Below, piece by piece: positions 23,021 through 34,801 of a stretch of DNA of 64,000 bases. Position 1 is the stretch's first letter. Each line of letters opens with the position of its first letter. A program made the translations under genes and the position numbers. The stretch is taken from positions 249,600,124 to 249,664,123 of the forward strand of contig NC_061514.1 of the NCBI RefSeq assembly GCF_022539505.1, given 5' to 3'. This stretch comes from Lolium rigidum. Taxonomy: Eukaryota; Streptophyta; Magnoliopsida; Poales; Poaceae. The notes under the pieces were generated by a model. That model was given only the letters and a program-made list of their open reading frames with translations. It ran no database searches and was not told the origin of the DNA.

Positions 23021-23741
23021 TATCGTCGTGGTGAACAGACGGATGCCATGGGATGGCTTAAGTTGGGGCCGAATGGGCGCTAGAGGATTCGGGGGAGGGT
23101 TTTTGATTAGATAGGACGAACTTCCGGATGCTTTCCTCAAGAACTTAGCCGAAGCTAGAGGTAGAAGAAGAAAGACACAAGGAAGAACTCTGCTCTAGAT
23201 CTTTCTCTTCATTGATCCCAACAAGTTATAGGTTTCTCAGTACAAGGTCTCACCTCGCTCGCATCGTCCCGTGTACGGGTGTGCCCCCTCTCCTTATATA
23301 GGGGAGAGGGTGGCTTATAGAGGAAGAAACCCTAATGGCATCTTTGACTAGACAAACTACTTTACAAAGTTACTTTAATCATAGATGACACCGGGGTCTT
23401 CTTTAATCAGGGAGGCTGACGTCCTTCGGCTTCTTTCAGCGTCATCCTCTTCTTTATCGTCACGGATCTGTTTAAAGCTACTTTGCTTAGCTCATCTTTG
23501 TCCTCTAGCTCTGGAGAGAATCTTTGACCAGTCTTGCCGACGTGCTACAGTGCACTTCTTACCGGTAATCCGGTATCTTCTTTACCTGGTTCCGGTATAC
23601 CCCTCTTGGGGATACCGGCTTAGCTTTACTTAGCCAAACAGCTAACTTCGTGCTCCGGTATAAACATTAAACCGGTATCTTGATGGCTCAAACCATCCGG
23701 TTTGGCATGCCTTTGGCATACCGGGGGTCATCCCCCCAACA
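23021..23741 (-). repeat. 5' LTR of the Gypsy element
   Basis: It aligns with 9535-10250 over its full length and ends GTCATCCCCCCAACA. Its first base pair is TA instead of TG (TATCGTCGTGG), a decayed terminus. On the minus strand CCCTATATAAGGAGAG at about 23291-23306 is a good TATA box for the genomic transcript. Confidence 0.9.
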
Positions 23742-24490
23742 GTTTGTAACTAAGCCCAAAATTATACTAGCGCCATGGTGAGGTTCTTTTTGATAGAGCT
23801 ATACGGTTGGGAAAACTTTTTTGACACTTTTTAGATAGGGTTCCTTGTTGTTACACGTATGTCATCATGTATGGCAAATTTGGGGTCATTTGGAGATGTT
23901 CGAAAAAATCACTTTGCTTAAACGCATGCCGTTTCGTCTCACTGAAACCAGCTTTTCTAACAAGGTGATTTATTCTACCTTCTCTAAATGACCTCAAATT
24001 TCATACAGCTGATCTTCTATACATAGATAGATATATTGTTTCGTTTTTATATTTTTCGAACTTTTTATTTCCCTTTATAATAACCAATTGATTTTAAGGT
24101 CAAAACCTCGAAAAACAGCATCATGTATGGCATCATTTTCGCCATAAATTTCAAATTTTGTGAAACTTTCCCTTTTAGATATTCCTTGTTGTTATAGATA
24201 TGGCATAATGTATGCCAAATTTGGTTAGGTCTCACTGAAACCAGCTTTTATAACAAGTTAGGTTTTTTCGAACTTCTCAAAAGGGATTTTTTTCTACCTT
24301 CTCTAAATGACCTCAAAAATCATACAGACGATCTTCTATACAAAGATAGGTAGATTGTTTCGTTTTTACATTTTTTTGAACTTTTATTTCCCTTTATAAT
24401 ACCCATTTTTTTTCAGGTCAAAACCTCGAAAGTTAACATAACTAGATGGTGAACCCTTCCAAACTTCAAATACGAGAGATAGATAGATTG
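23742..24490. repeat. imperfect tandem duplication, about 320-bp period, transposon-like
   Basis: Two related segments share CTACCTTCTCTAAATGACCT, GATCTTCTATACA.AGATAG, TTGTTTCGTTTTTA and GGTCAAAACCTCGAAA. They are centred at about 23930-24110 and 24220-24435. This AT-rich phrase set recurs widely in grass genomes as I remember it, but I cannot name the family. No coding region is present. Confidence 0.55.
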
Positions 24491-24833
24491 GTTCGTTTAT
24501 CATTTTTACCGTGAATACTAATGGCTACAAGAAATCGGTGATGGTTTATCATTTTTTGCGTGAAAAGTAATGGATACAACAAATCGGTGATGGTTTATCA
24601 TTTTTTTCGTGAAAATTAATGGCTACAACAAATCGGTGATGGTTTATCATTTTTTGCGTGAAAATTAATGGCTACAACAAATCGGTGATGGTTTATCATT
24701 TTTTTCGTGAAAATTAATGGCTACAACAAATCGGTGATGGTTTATCATTTTTTGCATGAAAATTAATGGCTACAACGAATCGGTGATGGTTTATCATTTT
24801 TTGCGTGAAAAGTAATGCCTAAAAGAGTTTATA
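24491..24833. repeat. seven-copy 49-bp minisatellite
   Basis: Units opening ATGGTTTATCATTTTT start at 24541, 24590, 24639, 24688, 24737 and 24786, an exact 49-bp step, with a diverged first unit at 24491. The common core is GAAAATTAATGGCTACAAC followed by AAATCGGTG. Units are contiguous. Confidence 0.92.
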
Positions 24834-25599
24834 ATTTTTTGCGCGTGAAAATGAATACAGAAAACCGTCCTTTAGCATACTTAGAGAGTGGAAGGTAACC
24901 ACCGACAGAGAGAGAGAGGGGTTATCCTGCCTGTTAGATCATACGATCAACGGTCGGCGGGCACAATCCGCGTGACATGGGCTAGACCAATCAGGGCAAT
25001 GTTGCACGTGTGAGAGAATTTGTGGAGGGAGAGGGCAAAACTGAGTAGTACCAAGAAACCAAGGGCACCTATGTAATAAACAGACTAAGGGATTCAAATA
25101 TGAGATTTAAAAAATGGAAAATGCGTGTTTTGTACAATGAAACCCATCTTGGCCTATCTCAAACTATTTGCAATACAAATATACATGAGTGTGAGAATTG
25201 TGGCCTCATTTAGACAAAGTATGTTTTGGGGAAAGCTGTTTTGGGAAGGGCTTATTGTGGAAATCCATGCACCTTCATAGCTACTACGTGATTTGAGAAG
25301 GCCTTTGAGAAGTGGCAATTTGTGGTAAAACTTGATTTATCTATGACTTATCTATGTTTTGAGAACTGGCAATTTGTGGTAAAGACTCCATGAGTATGTG
25401 CCACTATTTTTCGGAATTTTTTGCACATTAAATGACTCATTTAACTAGTTAATCCCATTTGTTGACCGTACTGTTGACCAGCTACTTGAGGGTAAAACCG
25501 AGCATATTGCACTAGCCGGTATTAGCACTCAAGGGGAAAACTGAGCACACAAAAAATGCTAGTATAATACTCGAGGTTATACCTGAGTATATCTAAATT
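24834..25599. other. intergenic stretch upstream of the interrupted gene
   Basis: No coding region is recognised. It contains GATCAACGGTCGGC near 24946, a phrase common in grass gene flanks, and phrases like GGCAAAACTGAG at 25032 and GGGGAAAACTGAGC near 25535. The same kind of phrase recurs at 42560-42600, downstream of the same gene. Confidence 0.35.
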
Positions 25600-25611
25600 T
25601 CCAGGGTTAGA

Positions 25612-25770
25612 CTCGAGGACGCGTGTTGCGGTGCAGAAATGGAAGACGTGCAATTGTTGACGCGTAGACGCCGGTCGCGGTGCAGAAGTCGAAGACGTGC
25701 AATCGTGGACGCGTGTCGCATTGCAGAAGTCCAAGACGTGCAGACGTGCAGTGGTGGATGCGTAGGACGC
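25612..25770. repeat. three imperfect units, about 50 bp, in a gene promoter
   Basis: The phrase GACGCGTG..GCGGTGCAGAA..GAAGACGTGCAAT occurs about three times between 25617 and 25750. The array is CpG- and CACGT/ACGTG-rich and sits just upstream of the TATA-like site, so it may be part of the promoter. Confidence 0.5.
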
Positions 25771-25793
25771 GGGTCGCATTAACCACCCCTTGC

Positions 25794-25803
25794 CTTTATA
25801 GAC
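25794..25803 (+). promoter_or_regulatory. probable TATA box of the interrupted gene
   Basis: CTTTATAGAC lies about 120 bp upstream of the ATG at 25921. A pyrimidine-rich leader follows (CTCTCCCTCTCCCTCTCCTC) directly before the start codon context GCGAGATGG. Confidence 0.5.
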
Positions 25804-25920
25804 GCCTCCTCCCACTATCTCTGTCACTCTCACTCGCCTACGCAACACCGCCTCTCTCACGTCCCATCATCTTCTCCAAAGCAAAAAACCCTCTCCCTCT
25901 CCCTCTCCTCTGCCGGCGAG

Positions 25921-26101
25921 ATGGACAAGGAGAATGCCAATCCCATCGTCCACGGCGCCGTCGGCTCCAAGCGCGACGCCTCCCTCATCGACGCCGCCCC
26001 CTCAACGGACGTCGCCGCCGTCCCCTCAACGGACGTCGCCGCCTCCTCCGCCGGTGCATCGGAGGCTGCTGCCGCCGGTGGCGCTCAGATCCCGCCGGGA
26101 T
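25921..26101 (+). pseudogene. first part of exon 1 of an interrupted small gene
   Basis: The frame opens MDKENANPIVHGAVGSKRDA and continues through a duplicated APSTDVAAVPSTDVAA phrase to GGAQIPPG. It is then cut by the LARD-like element at 26102. High GC, the TATA-like site and the CT-rich leader support a real host gene start. The continuation is at 40962. I do not recognise the family. A transcript from this promoter would now run into the LTR. Confidence 0.7.
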
Positions 26102-29100
26102 TGTGGGGACCCCGGACTAACTGTCCGAAATACCCTGTTATGTATACAGTTCACGATCCCATGATCAGTGTGTCGTGAACACATAACCGAACTGATATCA
26201 AATTACACCATCCATTACAAAGCGGAATAAGAAAATTACAACATGGTCACCCGACCAATACTTACATAATAGCCTCGAAGGGCCTAACTAAACATCAGAG
26301 TAGCATCATCACTTCAGCAGCGCAGTACCCAAGTCATCTGCCATAACCCTACAGGCAACTGACTGGGAAGACGTTCCTAGCTCGCATAGACGTCGCCAAC
26401 TCCTTCTTCATCCATCGTGTTCCTCCAAGTCTGGCCAAGTAAATAGCCAGGGACAAAGCCGTGAGTACATTTGGAATTGTACTCGCAAACCATCAAGAAA
26501 GGTACTTTGCAAGAGTGCAAGATAACAAGTGCTAAACTAAGATGACAAGAGGGAAGAGCTAATTTCTCTTGTGGAAATAGCATGAGAAAGAGAAATAGTT
26601 TCTCTTGTGGATAAAGCATGTGGAAGAGAATTAGTTTCTCTTGTGGATATAGTATGTGAAAGAGAATCAGTTTCTCTTGTGGATATAGCATGCCGGCATC
26701 TCAAGTGATGCGGACACTATGGTGTTTCAAGGACATCCCACTAAACATCTAGGAGGAAAGATAGCACACCGCCATCTCAATTGATGGGAACGCTTAGGAA
26801 GTTCTAAGACATATCTAGACCTTTATTGAGGATGAGGTAGCATAAGTCCATCTCAGTTGATGGAAATGCTAGAGGATTCCTATGACATACCTATATCTTT
26901 ATTGAAGAAGATACTTCAAAAGATACTTATGACATCTCTATATCTTTGTTAGAGAAGAGTTCCTCTTCAAGAAACATTTAGGAAAGAGTTCCCCACTTAG
27001 CCTTCATTTTTCCACGACCATCTCCATATGGTCAACACACGCCCTTTTTCCGTACCCTTCCGGTACACATAAACACAACATTTCCTTTGCAAATCATTTG
27101 TTCAAAAACAAAACGCAAGCCCCAGTAAAGGTAGACCTTTGCAACCCGTCCATGACCGCGGACGCGGCTATTCGAATAGATTTGACTCTGCGAGTTTGCA
27201 CACTTTCCCCACAACTATCCGGATACCTATCGTGTGGGCATCATCCCTGCATAACAACATATGCCACGACGGATACCCGGACATAACCTTTCGCCCATCT
27301 CCATCGGCACGAGTCCTTCCCTGCGGGCTTACCCCTTCCCGGCACCCCGGCAGACATACCTCCTTTTGAGCGTATCTCCGGCGCCATGACGAAGACCCTC
27401 GTAATCGTCCGGCTATCAGTTAAGACAGTGTATTGCCTCCTCCACAGCGCAACCCGGCGTCGGAGGTCGTCATGACCCTCCCTAGAAAGTTGTGAAGGGT
27501 GCTCCTGCCAGCTTCAACAAACTACGGGCTAAGCCCCGTCCCACACCAGGGTAGAGTGGTTGCGCGATAAAAGTTGGGCTGGTGTACACTTATACGCAGT
27601 GCTCCTTTTCAAAACCATTTTTCCCACAACACCTTGGTTGTTCAACAAACAGCCATACACCACTTTTCCAAACATCTTTACCAAGATCCTTTGCTTTCTT
27701 AAACCATACGCTTGGGTTAACTCACCCAAGGTTTTCATAAAACATTTACAACAAGGTAAGCCTTGAGGGGTTCCCAACCTATAGTTTCATGAGTTGAACT
27801 AGAATTGCACTATGGCCGAGATGAGAGTCATCTTGCCATAGAAGGTATAAAGGGGTAATGGGTGGATCATACTCGCTTAGGATAAGCATGTATGATGACA
27901 ACACAAAGAGGATTATACTTTCAGATTTGTGGTACTAACTATAAAATTTGGATAGTGGAGAATCACTACCCAACCAACTCTCCAATAAGGTACTCGGCAT
28001 ACTCCTCTCAAGTTGAGAATTACACCAACATCATGACATTGATACCTCTAAAAATACAAAAGTTGTGAGTGAGGTGTAAGTTACTATCTTGAGAGGGAAG
28101 ATGCTCAAGTTGAGCATACAAGATGACCAAGTGGAATAGCACGACCATGATACCATGCATCCCATAATCACAACGACAATAGTGGAGTATCACCACTAGG
28201 GAGTACCCCACTAGCAACCATACATAGATGACAATAGTAAAGAGAACAACACACATAGAATTAAGGTGCTTTGGATATCAACAAATGACATCCAACTAGA
28301 CACCGAATCAGAGATCAAAAGATGGCTTGCCTTGGCTTATTTGTCCATGTACGTCTTCAACTCCATCAATATAAGAATTCCAACAACATATAAAGAATCC
28401 TTGTCCAATCCACTTCTTCTTCTTCTCCGGAATTGTTCGCATCTATCGCCGGAAAATATAAAAGGAACACAATCAATCATATTGCATCAACAAAACAAAC
28501 ATGCAACACTCAACAATCAATAGCTAACCACTTTACTAAGGGCTAATATACAAAAGACTTATAGATACTACAAAGCAACTAAAAGAAAACCCCATTTATT
28601 TACCTAGTGAAGGTATGAGAGTGCCACGAATTAGCAATTGCCTCTCTAGGTATCACCATGGCACAACTAAGTATCCCCTGGTAGATAACATCATAAAGAG
28701 GACAAGAGCATTAGTTTGGCGTCACAAACATTCACAAAACATTTTTGGAAAAGTAGAAAACAGTTTTCCTAACATAATTTGTTCCCATAACACTACAACA
28801 AAAATAGGAAGCAAACCATAATCCACATCATTTGAAAACTCAAGCTAAACAAAAGAGCTAATGTTAGGTTGCAGAGGTTTTGTTTTGCAAGCATAAAACA
28901 AAGGTTGCCCATCTCTACTAAAAAGAGTTGGTCAAGGGTTTTAAATAAACCGAAAAGTTTTGCTTCAACAAAGCATGTCACACATAAACATTACTAACAG
29001 TAACAAATATGTATGAACAGAGACTAATAATATTTTTCCTATATAGCCAGTACTAATACAAGACTAACCCAATTGGAATCACCCAAAAATATTAAACCTA

Positions 29101-32100
29101 CAATTTTAGGAATTTCTTTGAATCTGACTGTACAGAAAACAAGATCTGTAATCCATAAATCGTAGAAAAATCCTAAAAATATGAGGTCACTGGCATTTGA
29201 AAGATATTTAAACAGAGATTCACACACAATTGGATTTGGGTTCAAATTATTTCTGAAACTCTCATAAATGGATTTACAAGTTTACTGCATGTTTTCACCA
29301 TTTGCTTTAACTATGGAGTTGCAGAACAGATATAGGTTTGAAACTTGTTTGAGATGATTAAGAAAACATTCAGTAATCCTACAGAAGTGGAATCACTCAA
29401 TTAGGTTCAAAAATGGATTTTTTATGAATTAAAAGCTAACAGCCATGTCTGCAGAACATACAGAACAAGTTTAATTCATCAAAAATCATACACAAACCAT
29501 AAAAATATGAGGTCTGCTGCATCTGAAAGGTATTGAATAGGTGGTTCTTACCCAGTTGGTTTCATTCAAAAATTCGTCTCCAAGCTCCTGGTTTAATTCG
29601 ACAAAGTCAGATCTGACCAGATCTTGATCTGTGAACCATTTCAGTTTCAGGAGGTCAATCGAAGTGAAACCACCGACAAAATGAAGGTACTGAAAAGGGC
29701 TTTCACCCACAGTTGAGTTTGCTCAAAAAGGTTTTGTAAAACGGGAGAAATCTAACAAACAGTGATTCTGCATGTTTTCAGGACTTTATTTACCATGCAA
29801 AATCCGTAACGAATTTGAGGGTGAGACCAACGCCAAGTTGTAGATCCTTTCCGCATCTAACTGCTGAACTTTGAATCACTCGATTTGGATCTGCACACGA
29901 GATTCGGTGGATTTTACAAGATCGTACCAGAATCTGAAACAGCAAGATAGCAAAAATTACAGCAAGTTTTTGGACGAACTTTGGTCAAGAGCTTCAGATC
30001 TGAGGATTGCTCAACCTTCTCCATGCTTGGACCAACATGCACCTGCATCAAGATCCAATCTTAGCAATGGAGGAAGAAGAAGAGGAGATTAATCCATCTA
30101 GGGTTGGGGAGAAGATGGAGAGGGAGTCTCTCATGGTGAGGGGAAGCTTGAGGGAGGAGGGGAGCTTCATCTTGGTGGCTTTCCATGGCCATGGCCGGCC
30201 ATGCAAGCAAGGGGCAGCAGCATTTCGTGGGGAAGTGGAGGAGGAGAGTGTGAGGGAGTGGAGGAAGAGGAGAAATGAAGCAAAGGGGAGGAGGTGGCCG
30301 GCTAGGGGGTTTTTATAGAGGGAGAGGGGTGGCTGCCTCCTTTTTTGATTGGCCAAGGTGGGTGGCTGCCCATTTAATTGTTGAGGTAGTTGGGAGACAA
30401 GGCTTGCAAGAGAAGAAAAGTGAGGAGAAAGTGCTGGCCTAAATTGCCATGCCAACATAATTGGCCGGCTCCATTCTTGCCAACAACAAGTGAACAATGT
30501 GAGGAAGAGGCACAACATCCATGTGAATAGATATGTGCATGATGTTGAGGAGAAAATGTCAAAGTGTGATTTGGATGATGATAAGTATAGGAGTAGATAC
30601 ATATAGATAAAAAGGAGTATGAAGGTGACATGTGCCATGAGAATAATTTCCACCACTTTGGTTGAGACCAACTTATGAAGAAGATAATTCCCGAGGTAGA
30701 GTTGATGAATAGAAGTTTTCATTTGAATTCAAAATTGAAAAGATTGGGATTGACCACATGCAACAATGCATGAGCATGTCAAGATAGATGGGATGGTGAT
30801 GGTGGTTTAGTCAATGATAGGGCAAGGTTAAGAGAGATGGTGAGAGAAGTAACCATATACCCACAATGATGAATATGGTGACATAAATTATGAATTCATG
30901 AGGTCAAGGTGATGATGGAAAATAATAGAGGAGTGAGATAGGCATAATGAAATATAAGTTGCTCTACAAATAAGAGGTCAATTGGGAGTGATTTGAAAGT
31001 ATCAAATGATCATCCATTTGATCAAGAATTGGAGGATGGAGGGGATACAATGTGGTGGATCAGAGATGTGCATGAGTTTTCACTTGAAATAGAACTTATT
31101 TGAAAAGTATTTGAAACACCTCGATTGTCTAGGGACACTTGGGAATGAACTCAAGTGGAATGGAACTTGAAAATGTTGAGAAAAACTAGTTGGAACTTAG
31201 GGGTTCAAAATATTCTACTTACTATCTCAAGTAAAGTAGTGTTTTTCTCAAACTTAAAATAAACAAGAAATGGTATAGATACCATATCAAGCCTTTTTGT
31301 GAAAAGGAAAGCAAAATAGAAAGAAAAGTTTTAGAAACCAGTACTTGGTAGACATGGGATGGAAAACAAAACTCATTTCAGTACCTTGTTTTCTTTAAAG
31401 AAATATCTTGAAAAGATTTAATAAAACTAGAAGTAGTTTTGTGATCCAAAACCAGAGAAGGAAAAACAATAGAGTTTTTTGAGAAAGAAAACTAAATTAG
31501 GAAGGAGTGTTCTCAAGGGTAGATGGTGGCTACAAAATGTACCCATCATACCTACTCTTGATTTTGTGAAGATTAAACTTGAATGGAATCAAGAGGTAAA
31601 AGTGAAGGAAGTGATCTTGAGGTTAAACATTGGATAGGGTACATGATCAAGTGAATATAAGAGTTGCAAGTGGAGGATGTGACATGAAAGACGTGGAAGT
31701 TGCAGAGGGTGTTGCATAGAGGAGATCCATGCATTGAGGTCACCAATAACAGTTGTGGGTGCTTAGAGATCAATTGCCAAAGTCTGGACATTTTTAAGTC
31801 TGTCAACACAGATGGTCGACATGGCCTCAAAACCAACAAGGATGAGTGGGTATAAGAGAGGGATGTAGCTAGGGGAAGATGATCCCAAGTTTTGAATTTA
31901 GGATGATTGAGCTAGGTTGTACCACAAGGAGAAAAATCAAGAAGGCACACTCGGGTTGCCATCGGGAGAAGAGTTTGATGTAGTAAAAAGGAAAACAATT
32001 TTTCCTAAGTCGCACATGTGTTTTATTTGGTGAGTTGCTTGTTTAACCACTAGGGGTGTTGATCTATGAGGCAGCTCAAGACAAAACTCAACAAGCAAAT

Positions 32101-32252
32101 CAAGACAATTCATCTACCAACAGATCAAGGCAATCCATCATAACAGACAGATCAAGGCAATTCATCTTAATTAGTCTACAAAAAAAGTTTTTGTTCCCCC
32201 TAATTTTTGCAATAAGGACAAATAAACAAGTTTGCAAAAGTGGGGCGTTACA
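26102..32252 (-). repeat. left (3') LTR of the LARD-like element, 6151 bp
   Basis: It aligns with 34802-40961 throughout, with only scattered differences, most at CAG or CTG. Open frames inside it, such as 30722-30048 on the minus strand, recur in the other copy but show no family resemblance or promoter context, so I treat them as chance. The motif GACGCGGCTATTCGAATAG near 27161 is shared with the LTR at 46003. Confidence 0.9.
26561..26695. repeat. four-copy 36-bp repeat inside the LTR
   Basis: Units centred on TTTCTCTTGTGGATA recur at about 26561, 26597, 26633 and 26669. The same array is in the other LTR at 35262-35396. It was therefore present before insertion. Confidence 0.85.
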
Positions 32253-34801
32253 GATCCTTCCACCCTTAAAATAATCTCGTCCCGAGATTACTGAGCGTAG
32301 AACTAGAGGGGTTGTAAAGCTTAACGAAAGTTAGACTCCATCCTACTGTAGATGCACCATTGTAGAGAAGGTCGTTGCTTCATCTTCTAGCAGACATGAT
32401 GGATTCCTGCCGATGGCGAGCTTCATGAAGAGATTGACTACTCCGTGCAGATATTAGACCTGTAGCTTCTTAACGACCCTGGTGGAGCTCACGACTTCAG
32501 AAAATTTAGTGCACTCCAATGGTTCCTTAGCGAGGTTGAAAACTTTTTAGAGTTAGCTTAAATTTAGTGGAAGATGAAGTCTTCCACCCTTAAAATTGTT
32601 CATCGGGGAGGGGCGTTAAAAACTGTAAGCTTCGGCCACGGGTCTTGTCGGGCGCTCCTTGGAGAAGTCACCAGTCTCGCGTCTTGAGGCGAACATCTTC
32701 AGAGATTGATGTGTAGTCCATAGCTTCGAGGGGAGTTAGTGCAATCCCACGTTTCCAACGTTGTTTTAGAAAGATTTAAAATTTTTGGGTCAGCTCCAAA
32801 TTTTAGTGGAAGACGAAGTCTTCCACCCTTAAGATTTTTCATCGGGCTTTCCGAAAAACTCAGAGCTTTTGTCTTGTGGTTCTGTCCGGACTTCAGAAGA
32901 AGTCGTCGATCTTCCTTGTTCAGCTGAAGAATCTTCGGGGGCGACGTGCAGACCACAACTTCAAGAGGCACTCACGGTGTTAACTCAACCATATGGGACG
33001 CGCGGTGAGTTAGTAAGTTGACGAAACGCCTGGTTGGTAACCATATGAGCAGCAGCAGAGGTCGTCGAAGACAATCTTCAGCTTGCGGTCGGTGCTGACC
33101 AGTGAAGAAGTGAGCGGGTAAGTTGCACCAATCTTGAGTCTTGGGGTATCTTCAGGAGCTTCACTTGATGAGGACCAGATGAACCATGTGATGCAGCTTA
33201 GCTTTGACGCTATTGTCCTCTCAGTTTTGTTAGACGGCGTTTTAGAGGGTGGTTTCAAGAAGATATCCTCGAGGTTAGCGCGATTTATACTCCCAGGTCA
33301 GACCAAGTTAGTATGTCTTCTCGCAGGGGTGCAGTCACTCTTGAAGGTAGGGGCTTCTGCTTTCTTGATGAAGTGGAGATGCTTCAGCGGATCTTGAAAG
33401 TAGTTAGCGTAGATAGGGGTTGGGTTAGTTTCTCTGACGGTTGAAAAACAACTACTAACGGGGTTAGAGTTAGAGTCTTTCGTTAATCTACCCAACTAAC
33501 TAGCAGTTAGCAATACATCGGCGAGGCAAACTTTAATCCTATCATGGTATGCGACACCCATACAATCATAACCAGAGACAAAATACCACTAACAGAGGCT
33601 ACTGGTATTTTTCCTAGATGCACAGTAACAAAACAAGATCAACACAATTGGAATCATTCAAAAATATTTATTTTTCAATTTTTGAGACTCAAAATACTAA
33701 CCAGAAACAGTGATCAAGTTTTATTTATTAAAAATCGCACAAAAATCCTAAAAATACAAGGTCAGTGGCGTCTGAAAGATAATTTCATACTGGTTCTAGT
33801 GCAATTGGAATCATATCAATCGGAGCTACCAAACTATTTTTATTAGCAAAACAGTACACTGGCAGATTTCCATTTTTAATTTCTGTTTCACAAATTGCAA
33901 ACAATAAAAAAAAAAGGACGGGAACGTCTAAATAGCAAGACATACATGCACACAGCAAACAGATACAAACACTCAAGGCAACACACTACGGAACTACAAG
34001 CAATCATCAAACCAGACATGGTACTCTAAGTACCCAGAAATTCCTAATGCGCGGGTAGCTCAATCAAAGCGATTGCGTTTGTCCTATCCATCCTATAGGT
34101 TTGGGGGCTGGTCACATATGTCGACGTCTTCATATCATTAGCATCAGCTTCAATTTGGATTCTTGTAGAAGTTGGTGGTGAAGGGGCCGGGTGTTGAGTC
34201 GTTGAGGTTGAGGCGGAGGAGAAAGTTGCGTCGAACTTCTAGTCTCGACATCCCGGAAACATGAGATCTTCGAAGAGGTAGCTGTTGAGGTGCTTCTAAA
34301 GTAGAGATCTTCTCGTGGCTGGCCTAAAAATAACTAGTCAAGAAACGGAGGGCTTGATCCCTGACGATCGCAAAAGTGCAAGTCCACGGAGGAACAAGGT
34401 CAGCTCCTTAACAGACTTTGGTGATAACCAAAGACATGATCTTATTATTCTTTTATCTGCACACTAAGTCGGCCTCCAATCTTCAATAGTATGTTGTTGT
34501 AGATACGTGAGACTTCATAAAGGTTGATCCATCTTCGACTTTGAGTCTCCGGTCTGAGTTGGGGACATCGTCCAATATGTAGGTTTGAAGTGGATGAGAC
34601 AATAGAGCAAGAATTTTCAAACCTTTTTATAAAGCGGAGAGGTAAGTTTAGAAGCTTTGAATAAATAAGAGGAGTAGAAGCTATACTTCCAACTAAAGAA
34701 ACAATTTGTTTCATAAATAGTTTTTCCCAAGTAATTGTTTTCCTAACTAACGTCCATGCTAACTAAGGTCTCCTACAGTCAGGATAGCTCTGATACCAGC
34801 T
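32253..34801 (-). other. non-coding interior of the LARD-like element
   Basis: No coding region is recognised. The polypurine tract AAGGGTGGAAGGATC (minus strand) adjoins the left LTR at 32253. Similar CTTAAGGGTGGAAGAC or TTTAAGGGTGGAAGAC phrases recur at about 32579-32595 and 32818-32833, within an imperfect direct repeat of about 240 bp. The part at 33606-33810 resembles LTR positions 29036-29250 (AAAAATCCTAAAAATA, then AGGTCA.TGGC.TCTGAAAG), so some of the interior seems derived from an LTR. The primer site is at 34786-34798. Confidence 0.7.
34786..34798 (-). promoter_or_regulatory. initiator-Met tRNA primer-binding site
   Basis: On the minus strand TGGTATCAGAGCT lies three bases from the end of the 5' LTR. 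This is the classical sequence complementary to the 3' end of plant initiator methionine tRNA. Confidence 0.85.

Larger units (their letters stand above)
9535..23741 (-). mobile_element. Tat-lineage Gypsy LTR retrotransposon, 14.2 kb, decayed
   Basis: Two direct LTRs (9535-10250 and 23021-23741) bound the element, and gag, protease, RT, RNase H and integrase are read on the minus strand from right to left. Gypsy order (integrase after RNase H) is clear. An extra plus-strand gene with a Transposase_28-type product lies between integrase and the 3' LTR, a mark of the Tat group (RIRE2, Grande and Retand relatives). Every sense frame is broken, so the element is not autonomous. The 5-bp flanks (TCCAT left, GTTTG right) do not match, so no target duplication is visible. 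The two LTRs differ at roughly 40-50 positions by eye, which suggests an old insertion. Confidence 0.9.

Noticed and set aside
26377..26691. Peptide with a 12-residue repeat (LYPQEKLILFHM) on the minus strand
   Set aside because: It is the translation of the 36-bp repeat in an LTR, with no promoter or homologue; a DNA repeat, not a gene.
30048..30722. 224-residue open frame in the left LTR, repeated at 38755-39429
   Set aside because: It is present twice only because the LTR is duplicated. It has no recognisable domain and lies opposite a purine-rich tract that keeps frames open by composition.
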